Positions 1 to 5,192 of a stretch of DNA of 11,970 bases are shown here, in pieces. Under the pieces are notes generated by a model that had not been told where the DNA came from, ran no database searches, and saw nothing but the letters and a program-made list of their open reading frames with translations. The position numbers and the translations under genes were made by a program. The stretch's first letter is position 1. The number at the start of each line of letters is the position of its first letter. The DNA lies in contig NZ_JODM01000065.1 in assembly GCF_000717995.1 (NCBI RefSeq), positions 1 through 11,970 on the forward strand, in the 5' to 3' direction. The DNA comes from Streptomyces violaceorubidus (lineage in GTDB: Bacteria > Actinomycetota > Actinomycetes > Streptomycetales > Streptomycetaceae).

Positions 1-71
1 CGAGGTACGACAAACTCGCCGTCCGCTACGAAGCGACCGTGCTGGTCGCAGCCATCAATGAATGGCTGTGA
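1..71 (+). CDS. C-terminal end of IS5-family DDE transposase (partial)
   Basis: Reading from base 3, the frame gives 22 residues, RYDKLAVRYEATVLVAAINE followed by WL, then TGA at 69-71. I recognise this as the C-terminal tail common to Streptomyces IS5-family transposases, where the helix holding the last catalytic Glu of the DDE domain lies a little upstream. The DDE residues are outside the window, so whether the enzyme is intact cannot be judged. The following base composition and inverted-repeat-like sequence agree with an IS end. Confidence 0.7.
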   Translation, partial: RYDKLAVRYEATVLVAAINEWL

Positions 72-93
72 CCAGCACTTTCGCAACAGGCCC
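1..93 (+). mobile_element. Right end of an IS5-type insertion sequence (partial)
   Basis: The window opens inside the 3' end of a transposase gene. Immediately after its stop codon comes a stretch (about 72-93) ending in ACAGGCCC, followed by TAG. This looks like the terminal inverted repeat of an IS5-group element, many of which duplicate a short TA-containing target (family knowledge). The left end and the matching repeat lie outside the window, so the exact boundary is inferred. The element points toward tatD and stops about 45 bp before it, so tatD keeps its own -10 region. Confidence 0.6.
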
Positions 94-127
94 TAGCCGG
101 CGCTTCGGGGGCGCGCGGGCGCTTCCG

Positions 128-140
128 TAGGATCGGGGCA
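128..140 (+). promoter_or_regulatory. Leaderless-type -10 promoter element of tatD
   Basis: TAGGAT at 128-133 fits the actinomycete housekeeping -10 pattern (TAGRRT) and ends 6 nt before the ATG at 140. Transcription would therefore start at or next to the A of the start codon, giving a leaderless mRNA. No purine-rich Shine-Dalgarno sequence stands at the usual distance apart from the AGGA that is itself part of the -10. The -35 region (about 104-109, TTCGGG) is poor. Confidence 0.5.
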
Positions 141-1030
141 TGTCTTCGAACGCCCCGGGACGGTCCGACAAGCACACCGCGCCCCCGCTGCCCGAGCCCC
201 TGCGGGTACCGGTCGCCGACTCGCACACCCACCTCGACATGCAGTCCGGCACGGTCGAGGAGGCGCTCGCCAAGGCCGCGTCGGTCGGCGTCACGACCCT
301 CGTCCAGGTCGGATGCGACCTCGCCGGGTCCCGCTGGGCCGCTGAGACCGCGGCGGCGCACGACGCCGTCCACGCCACCGTCGCCCTGCACCCGAACGAG
401 GCGCCGCGCATCGTGCACGGGGACCCCGACGGCTGGTCCCGGCAGGGGGCGCGGCAGCCCGGCGGAGACGCCGCCCTCGACGACGCCCTCGCGGAGATCG
501 ACCGGCTCGCGGCCCTCCCGCAGGTCAGGGGCGTCGGCGAGACGGGACTCGACCACTTCCGCACCGGGCCCGAGGGCAAGGAGGCGCAGGAGCGGTCCTT
601 CCGCGCCCACATCGAGATCGCCAAGCGGCACGGCAAGACCCTCGTCATCCACGACCGCGACGCCCACGCCGACGTCCTGCGCGTCCTCAAGGAGGAGGGC
701 GCCCCCGAGCGCACCGTCTTCCACTGCTACTCCGGCGACGCGGAGATGGCCGAGGTCTGCGCCCGCGCTGGGTACTACATGTCCTTCGCCGGCAACGTCA
801 CCTTCAAGAACGCCCAGAACCTGCGCGACGCCCTCGCCGTGGCCCCGCCCGAGCTGGTCCTGGTGGAGACCGACGCGCCGTTCCTGACGCCCGCGCCCTA
901 CCGGGGCCGGCCGAACGCCCCCTACCTGGTGCCGGTGACGGTGCGTGCCATGGCGGACGTGCGGGGCGTCGACGAGGACACCCTGGCCACCGCCCTCGCC
1001 GCGAACACGGCCCGCGCCTTCGGGTACTGA
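140..1030 (+). CDS. tatD: TatD-family metal-dependent hydrolase (deoxyribonuclease)
   Basis: A 296-residue TatD-type TIM-barrel hydrolase, the family of metal-dependent 3'-5' DNases acting in DNA quality control in the cytoplasm. The metal-site motifs appear in order: HxH in DSHTHLD (H29, H31), GETGLD (E134), IHDRDAH (H171), FHCYSGD (H195) and VETDAPF (D245). Together they make a complete active site. Residues 1-25 are a Pro/Arg-rich extension ahead of the barrel, common in Streptomyces copies. The ATG at 140 was chosen because a TAGGAT box sits 6 nt upstream, suggesting leaderless expression. The gene heads the conserved actinobacterial series tatD-rpfB-rsmA-ispE and ends 105 bp before rpfB, which has its own promoter candidate. 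Despite the historical name it has no demonstrated part in Tat export. Confidence 0.93.
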   Translation: MSSNAPGRSDKHTAPPLPEPLRVPVADSHTHLDMQSGTVEEALAKAASVGVTTLVQVGCDLAGSRWAAETAAAHDAVHATVALHPNEAPRIVHGDPDGWSRQGARQPGGDAALDDALAEIDRLAALPQVRGVGETGLDHFRTGPEGKEAQERSFRAHIEIAKRHGKTLVIHDRDAHADVLRVLKEEGAPERTVFHCYSGDAEMAEVCARAGYYMSFAGNVTFKNAQNLRDALAVAPPELVLVETDAPFLTPAPYRGRPNAPYLVPVTVRAMADVRGVDEDTLATALAANTARAFGY

Positions 1031-1069
1031 GCCCCCCCGCCGGTCCGCCACGCTGTGTAGCGGCGCGAC

Positions 1070-1099
1070 TTGGGAGAGTGACGAACGCTCCGCTAGGTT
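1070..1099 (+). promoter_or_regulatory. Probable rpfB promoter (TTGGGA-N18-TAGGTT)
   Basis: TTGGGA at 1070-1075 and TAGGTT at 1094-1099 are separated by 18 nt, which fits a HrdB (sigma-70 type) promoter. Transcription would begin near 1106, leaving a leader of about 30 nt before the GTG at 1136, with GGAG at 1123-1126 as ribosome binding site. A weak bulged hairpin (CGCC..GCT/AGC..GGCG, 1046-1065) lies just upstream and might reduce read-through from tatD. The leader is too short for the c-di-AMP (ydaO) riboswitch that is known upstream of some other Streptomyces rpf genes. Confidence 0.45.
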
Positions 1100-1135
1100 C
1101 TGGGGGCCCGATCCGGACCCCTGGAGCGTGTCGGC

Positions 1136-2620
1136 GTGAGCGGAACGCAGTTCGAGACAACCGAGGTGTTCGAGCGACACCCGTACCTCGCCCCGTACCC
1201 GTACAACCCGTACCCGTACAACCCGTACGCGTACGGATACGGGAGCGACTCGTACCCGTACGACTCGTACCCGTACGACGTCGACGGGTACGACCGGTAC
1301 GACGTGCACAGCGCGCCGACCCTGCCGTACGGGTACGGCGACCCGTACCGGCCCGCGCCGCCCGTCCACGAGCCGACCGCGCCCGCGCTGCCCCGGCAGG
1401 GCACCGCGCCGCAGGCGGCACAAACGCAGCCGCAGCCGCAGCCGCAGCCGCAGCCGCCGCAGTCGTCCCGCGTGCCGGGCGACGGGCGGGCCGAGCGCCG
1501 GCGCCGGGCGCGCGGTGCGGGGCGTGCGGACGCCTCCCTGCGCAGACTGCTGCCGCGCGCGCTGGTCGTGGCCTTCCTCGCGGGCGGCACCACGGCCTTC
1601 GTCGCCAAGGACAAGGCGGTCGAGCTGACCGTCGACGGCGCCCCGCGCACCCTGCACACCTTCGCCGACGACGTGACCGAGCTGCTCGCCGAGGAAGGCG
1701 TCCAGGTGGGCGCCCACGACGTGATCACGCCCGCCCCCGGCACCCCGCTGACCAGCGGTGAGGACGTCACCGTCCGGTACGGACGGCCCCTGCTGCTCAC
1801 CCTCGACGGCCACCGGCGCCAGGTGTGGACGACCGCGGAGACGGTGGAGGGGGCGCTGCGCCGGCTCGGCGTGCGCACGCAGGGCGCGTACCTGTCGGCC
1901 GAGGGCTCCCGGCGCATCGGCCGCGAGGGACTCGCCCTGGTGGTGCGCACCGAGCGGGTGGTGACCGTGATGGCGGACGGCCGGACCCGCACCGTCCGCA
2001 CCAACGCCGCGACCGTGCGCGAGGCCGTCGAGGAGGCCGGCGTCACCCTGCGCGGCGAGGACACCACCTCCGTGCCCGCCGGTGGCTTCCCGCGCGACGG
2101 GCAGACCGTCACGGTGCTGCGGATCACCGGGTCCCAGGAGGTCCGCGAGGACCCGGTCCCCTTCGACGAGCGACGGACCGAGGACGCCACCCTCTTCCGG
2201 GGCACCGAGGTCGTCCAGCAGGCGGGCCGGCCCGGACTGCGCCGCACCACCTACGCCCTGCGCACCGTCAACGGCGTCCGGCAGAAGCCGCGCCGCCTGC
2301 GCACCGAGCTGGTCCGCGAGCCCAGCCCGCGGATCGTCCGGGTCGGCACCCGGCCCCGGCCGACCTCCGTCCACGGCGCCGACCACCTGAACTGGCCGGG
2401 CCTGGCCGCCTGCGAGTCGGGCGGGCGCGCGGACGCCGTCGACCCGTCCGGGACGTACGGGGGGCTCTACCAGTTCGACGCCGCCACCTGGCACGACCTC
2501 GGCGGCGAGGGCCGCCCGGAGGACGCGTCGGCCGCGGAGCAGACCTACCGGGCGCAGAAGCTGTACGTGCGCAGCGGCGCCGACGCCTGGCCGCACTGCG
2601 GCGCCCGGCTGCGGGAATGA
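1136..2620 (+). CDS. rpfB: RpfB-type resuscitation-promoting factor, membrane-anchored cell-wall hydrolase
   Basis: A 494-residue protein with the RpfB architecture: cytoplasmic tail (1-137), one transmembrane anchor (about 138-156), three DUF348 repeats (about 162-205, 217-260, 273-315), a G5 domain (about 328-406) and the C-terminal Rpf lysozyme-like domain (417-492). The catalytic Glu is E427 in ACESGG; C426 and C488 are placed for the family's disulfide. Rpf enzymes cleave peptidoglycan glycan strands outside the cell and promote spore germination or exit from dormancy. The GTG at 1136 is supported by GGAG about 9 nt upstream. The cytoplasmic tail is odd: 17 Tyr between residues 17 and 71 in PY/YD/YG units, then a PQ repeat (99-107), then an Arg-rich stretch before the membrane. 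Order tatD-rpfB-rsmA-ispE is the same as in mycobacteria, which supports the name. Confidence 0.93.
   Translation: MSGTQFETTEVFERHPYLAPYPYNPYPYNPYAYGYGSDSYPYDSYPYDVDGYDRYDVHSAPTLPYGYGDPYRPAPPVHEPTAPALPRQGTAPQAAQTQPQPQPQPQPPQSSRVPGDGRAERRRRARGAGRADASLRRLLPRALVVAFLAGGTTAFVAKDKAVELTVDGAPRTLHTFADDVTELLAEEGVQVGAHDVITPAPGTPLTSGEDVTVRYGRPLLLTLDGHRRQVWTTAETVEGALRRLGVRTQGAYLSAEGSRRIGREGLALVVRTERVVTVMADGRTRTVRTNAATVREAVEEAGVTLRGEDTTSVPAGGFPRDGQTVTVLRITGSQEVREDPVPFDERRTEDATLFRGTEVVQQAGRPGLRRTTYALRTVNGVRQKPRRLRTELVREPSPRIVRVGTRPRPTSVHGADHLNWPGLAACESGGRADAVDPSGTYGGLYQFDAATWHDLGGEGRPEDASAAEQTYRAQKLYVRSGADAWPHCGARLRE
1183..1348. repeat. GTAC-rich tandem array encoding Tyr/Pro repeats in rpfB
   Basis: About 16 GTAC tetramers occur in roughly 165 bp, often as CCGTAC spaced in multiples of 3 or 6 bp. 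They arise because 16 of the 17 Tyr codons of the rpfB tail are TAC preceded by a G-ending codon (mostly Pro CCG). GTAC is self-complementary, so the array is locally palindromic. The codon-level explanation is sufficient; any DNA-level role is speculation. Confidence 0.8.
1426..1455. repeat. GCAGCC hexanucleotide tandem repeat in rpfB
   Basis: Five perfect copies of GCAGCC encode alternating Pro and Gln in the cytoplasmic tail of RpfB. Such a tract is a likely place for copy-number variation between strains; any gain or loss of whole units stays in frame. Confidence 0.8.
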
Positions 2621-2638
2621 GGCCGCCCCGCCCCCGGC

Positions 2639-2651
2639 TACCCTTGCGGGG
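2639..2651 (+). promoter_or_regulatory. Possible leaderless promoter -10 of rsmA
   Basis: TACCCT at 2639-2644 ends 6 nt before the GTG start at 2651, the spacing expected for a leaderless transcript, and no Shine-Dalgarno sequence is visible in the 30-bp gap after rpfB. The hexamer matches the -10 consensus only at TA...T and no good -35 is seen. Translational coupling to rpfB remains an alternative. Confidence 0.3.
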
Positions 2652-3511
2652 TGAGCAGCCCCACCCCCGACGCCCTCCTGGGCCCCGCCGACGTCCGTGA
2701 ACTCGCGGCCGCCCTCGGCGTGCGCCCCACCAAGCAGCGCGGCCAGAACTTCGTCATCGACGCGAACACGGTCCGCCGCATCGTCCGCACCGCCGAGGTA
2801 CGCCCCGACGACGTGGTGGTCGAGGTGGGACCGGGTCTCGGCTCGCTCACCCTGGCCCTGCTGGAGGCCGCCGACCGGGTCACCGCCGTCGAGATCGACG
2901 ACGTCCTCGCCGGAGCCCTGCCCGCTACCGTCGCCGCCCGCATGCCGGAGCGCGCCGACCGGTTCGCGCTCGTGCACTGCGACGCCATGCACGTGCGGGA
3001 GCTGCCGGGGCCCGCCCCGACCGCGCTGGTCGCGAACCTCCCCTACAACGTCGCCGTCCCCGTCCTGCTCCACATGCTCGACACCTTCCCGAGCATCGAG
3101 CGGACCCTCGTCATGGTGCAGGCCGAGGTCGCCGACCGGCTCGCCGCCGGACCCGGTTCGAAGGTGTACGGCGTCCCCTCCGTGAAGGCCAACTGGTACG
3201 CCGAGGTGAAGCGCGCCGGTTCCATCGGCCGCAACGTCTTCTGGCCCGCGCCCAACGTGGACAGCGGGCTCGTGTCACTCGTCCGGCGGACGGAACCGCT
3301 CAGGACGACCGCGTCCAAGGCGGAGGTCTTCGCCGTCGTCGACGCCGCGTTCGCCCAGCGCCGCAAGACCCTGCGGGCCGCGCTCGCCGGATGGGCGGGG
3401 TCCGCCGCTGCCGCCGAGGCCGCGCTCGTCGCCGCGGGCGTGTCGCCGCAGGCGCGCGGAGAGGCGCTGACCGTGGAAGAGTTCGCGCGTATCGCCGAGC
3501 ACAAAGCATAA
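2651..3511 (+). CDS. rsmA: 16S rRNA (adenine-1518/1519-N6) dimethyltransferase
   Basis: A 286-residue KsgA/RsmA enzyme, which uses S-adenosylmethionine to dimethylate two adjacent adenines near the 3' end of 16S rRNA as a late 30S assembly checkpoint. Visible motifs: QNFVID (32-37), the SAM loop [10 protein letters not shown] (58-67), EID (81-83), the catalytic NLPYN (129-133), the FWPAPNVDS segment (197-205) and FAQRRKTL (234-241). Length is normal for the family. The start is GTG 2651, 30 bp after rpfB; no clear ribosome binding site precedes it, but a possible leaderless -10 does. It is followed by ispE after 29 bp. In many bacteria loss of this gene gives kasugamycin resistance (family knowledge). 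Also known as ksgA. Confidence 0.95.
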   Translation: MSSPTPDALLGPADVRELAAALGVRPTKQRGQNFVIDANTVRRIVRTAEVRPDDVVVEVGPGLGSLTLALLEAADRVTAVEIDDVLAGALPATVAARMPERADRFALVHCDAMHVRELPGPAPTALVANLPYNVAVPVLLHMLDTFPSIERTLVMVQAEVADRLAAGPGSKVYGVPSVKANWYAEVKRAGSIGRNVFWPAPNVDSGLVSLVRRTEPLRTTASKAEVFAVVDAAFAQRRKTLRAALAGWAGSAAAAEAALVAAGVSPQARGEALTVEEFARIAEHKA

Positions 3512-3540
3512 GAAGTCGAGAAGCAGGGAGTGACGAGCAA

Positions 3541-4437
3541 GTGAGCGTGACGGTCCGCGTCCCCGCCAAGGTCAACGTCCAGCTCGCGGTCGGCGCCGCC
3601 CGCCCCGACGGCTTCCACGACCTGGCCAACGTCTTCCTCGCGGTCTCCCTGTACGACGAGATCACCGCGACCCCGGCCGCCGACGGGCCCCGCGTCACCT
3701 GCGAGGGTCCTGACGCCGACCGGGTCCCGCTGGACCGCACCAACCTCGCGGCGCGCGCGGCCGAGGCGCTGGCCGCGAGGTACGACCGCGCTCCCGACGT
3801 CCACCTCCACATCGCCAAGGACATCCCCGTCGCCGGCGGCATGGCGGGCGGCAGCGCGGACGGCGCGGGCGCGCTGCTCGCCTGCGACGCCCTGTGGGGC
3901 ACCGGCGCCCGTCGCGAGGAGCTGCTGGAGATCTGCGCCGAGCTGGGCAGCGACGTGCCGTTCAGCCTGGTCGGCGGGGCCGCGCTGGGCACCGGGCGGG
4001 GCGAGCGGCTGAGGGAGCTGGAGGTGGGCGGCGACTTCCACTGGGTGTTCGCGCTGGCGGCGCGGGGGCTGTCGACGCCGGCCGTCTACCGCGAGTTCGA
4101 CCGGCTGGGGGAGGGACTGGACATTCCGGAGCCGGTCGCCGACCAGGCGGTGCTCGACGCCCTCGCCAAGGGGGACGCCGCCGCGCTCGCCGTCGCCCTC
4201 TCCAACGACCTCCAGCCCGCCGCGCTCTCCCTCTTCCCCGAACTGTCCGACACCCTCGCGGCGGGCCGGGCGGCGGGAGCGCTGGCGGCCGTCGTCTCGG
4301 GCTCGGGGCCGACCACCGCCTTCCTCGCGACCGACGCCAGGTCCGCCTCCGACATCGCGGGCGTGCTGCGGGCGTCGGGGACGTGCCGGGACGTGCGTAC
4401 GGCGGTGGGTGCGGCGGCGGGGGCGACGGTGGTGTGA
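3541..4437 (+). CDS. ispE: 4-diphosphocytidyl-2-C-methyl-D-erythritol kinase
   Basis: A 298-residue GHMP kinase that phosphorylates 4-diphosphocytidyl-methylerythritol in the MEP route to isopentenyl diphosphate, the isoprenoid pathway of actinomycetes. Evidence: N-terminal VRVPAKVN with K10, the GHMP ATP-binding loop PVAGGMAGGSAD (96-107), GSDVPF with the catalytic Asp (D138), and the C-terminal SGSGPT glycine loop (253-258). The open frame runs upstream into rsmA, but GTG 3541 gives the standard N-terminus and follows AGGGAG at 3525-3530; GTG 3547 is the alternative. It lies 29 bp after rsmA and is probably cotranscribed with it. The stop is only 5 bp from the stop of the oppositely oriented Uma2 gene, and no terminator hairpin fits between them. 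Confidence 0.95.
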   Translation: MSVTVRVPAKVNVQLAVGAARPDGFHDLANVFLAVSLYDEITATPAADGPRVTCEGPDADRVPLDRTNLAARAAEALAARYDRAPDVHLHIAKDIPVAGGMAGGSADGAGALLACDALWGTGARREELLEICAELGSDVPFSLVGGAALGTGRGERLRELEVGGDFHWVFALAARGLSTPAVYREFDRLGEGLDIPEPVADQAVLDALAKGDAAALAVALSNDLQPAALSLFPELSDTLAAGRAAGALAAVVSGSGPTTAFLATDARSASDIAGVLRASGTCRDVRTAVGAAAGATVV

Positions 4438-4442
4438 GGGGC

Positions 4443-5036
4443 TTACCGCCCGCCGAGCGCTGACAAGTCGATGCCGATTGCGCAGGGCTTGTCGACCTTG
4501 ATGACGTCTCGATGCAGGCCCATGTGTACGTAGGCCTTACTCATCGAGTCGAGTTCGTAGACGTGGACGACGAGCCCGCCTTGGGGCCCGTCCTGTTCGA
4601 CGCGCCAGTAGCTCGGAATGCCGGCGGCGGCGTACTTGTGAGGCTTTGTGGTGCGGTCGCGAGACTCGGATTCCGGGGACACGACCTCGACGGCGAGGAG
4701 GACGTCCCCGGCCTGGAAGCTGGTCTGATCCAATCCGGTGACCGCGTCGTCGCGCACCACGCTGATGTCGGGCTCGGGGCCGTTGCGCTCGTCCAGGAGA
4801 ACGGTCATCTCGCGTTCGACACTGAGTCCAGCCGCCAGTGAGCTGCGTAGCCCGTTGAACAGCAGGTCGATGGCCAGGTAGTGGAAACGGCGCTGCGGGC
4901 TCACGAAGACCAGGCTCCCGTCGATCAACTCTGTGTGCGGCGGGAGATCCGGCAGCGTGAACAGGTCGTCCACGGTGTATCCGTCCTGCGGCGGCACCGG
5001 CCACTGAACGCGGTGCTCTACGGACTCGGCGGTCAT
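4443..5036 (-). CDS. Uma2-family putative restriction endonuclease-like protein
   Basis: A 197-residue Uma2 (DUF820) protein with a PD-(D/E)XK nuclease fold. Visible: TVDDLFTLPD (21-30), HTELIDGSL (34-42), the putative catalytic set PEPDISVV (D90), VEVVSPES (E117) and K131/K134 in RTTKPHKY, then AAAGIPSYWRV (136-146). These copies are numerous in streptomycetes and cyanobacteria and their substrate is unknown; nuclease activity is inferred from the fold. The much longer open frame on this strand is not real: ATG 5036 is preceded by GGGAGGAACC, a good ribosome binding site, and gives the usual family N-terminus (an in-frame ATG at 5048 is possible). It is convergent with ispE and its codons appear less GC-biased than its neighbours', which fits an accessory insertion into a core region. 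Confidence 0.85.
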   Translation of the reverse strand: MTAESVEHRVQWPVPPQDGYTVDDLFTLPDLPPHTELIDGSLVFVSPQRRFHYLAIDLLFNGLRSSLAAGLSVEREMTVLLDERNGPEPDISVVRDDAVTGLDQTSFQAGDVLLAVEVVSPESESRDRTTKPHKYAAAGIPSYWRVEQDGPQGGLVVHVYELDSMSKAYVHMGLHRDVIKVDKPCAIGIDLSALGGR

Positions 5037-5074
5037 GGTTCCTCCCATATGCGGGATCCTGCTGCCTGCTCCCC

Positions 5075-5104
5075 ACCGTAGCCGGACGCTCCGACACGCG
5101 TCAC
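5075..5104 (-). promoter_or_regulatory. Probable promoter of the Uma2 gene (GTGACG-N18-TACGGT)
   Basis: On the minus strand, GTGACG (plus 5099-5104) and TACGGT (plus 5075-5080) are 18 nt apart, giving a start near plus 5068 and a leader of about 32 nt before ATG 5036. Neither hexamer is perfect, but spacing and position are right. The -35 overlaps the dyad at 5100-5117. Confidence 0.4.
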
Positions 5105-5117
5105 CACAAAGAGTGAC
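5100..5117. promoter_or_regulatory. Inverted repeat GTCAC-N8-GTGAC, possible operator
   Basis: A perfect 5-bp dyad with an 8-bp AT-richer centre lies between the divergent Uma2 and ABC-F genes and overlaps the proposed Uma2 -35 box. The size and symmetry suit a dimeric regulator. No regulator gene is adjacent, so the binding protein is unknown. A 5-bp dyad can also arise by chance. Confidence 0.35.
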
Positions 5118-5153
5118 CACCCGGGCCAGCGTCCCCCCACCCCCCGGAGGGCC

Positions 5154-5159
5154 TACGCT
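5154..5159 (+). promoter_or_regulatory. Weak -10 candidate for the ABC-F gene
   Basis: TACGCT lies 33 nt upstream of the ATG at 5193, leaving a leader of about 25 nt with AGGAG at 5184-5188 as the ribosome binding site. No convincing -35 is present at the right distance, so this is only a candidate. Confidence 0.25.
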
Positions 5160-5192
5160 TGAAGGCTGATCGATCCCCCAGGCAGGAGAGAA

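Noticed and set aside
1031..1135. A c-di-AMP (ydaO-type) riboswitch upstream of rpfB
   Set aside because: The gap is only 105 bp and the predicted leader about 30 nt, too short for that riboswitch, and no matching pairing pattern is seen.
26..3073. A 1015-codon open frame on the minus strand across tatD, rpfB and rsmA
   Set aside because: It lies opposite three clear genes, is very rich in Gly/Arg/Val/Asp with no recognisable domain, and is the usual antisense artefact of high-GC codon bias.
3391..3540. An upstream extension of ispE to a 348-residue protein
   Set aside because: The extra 50 codons overlap rsmA in another frame and are Arg-rich; GTG 3541 gives the normal IspE N-terminus with a ribosome binding site.
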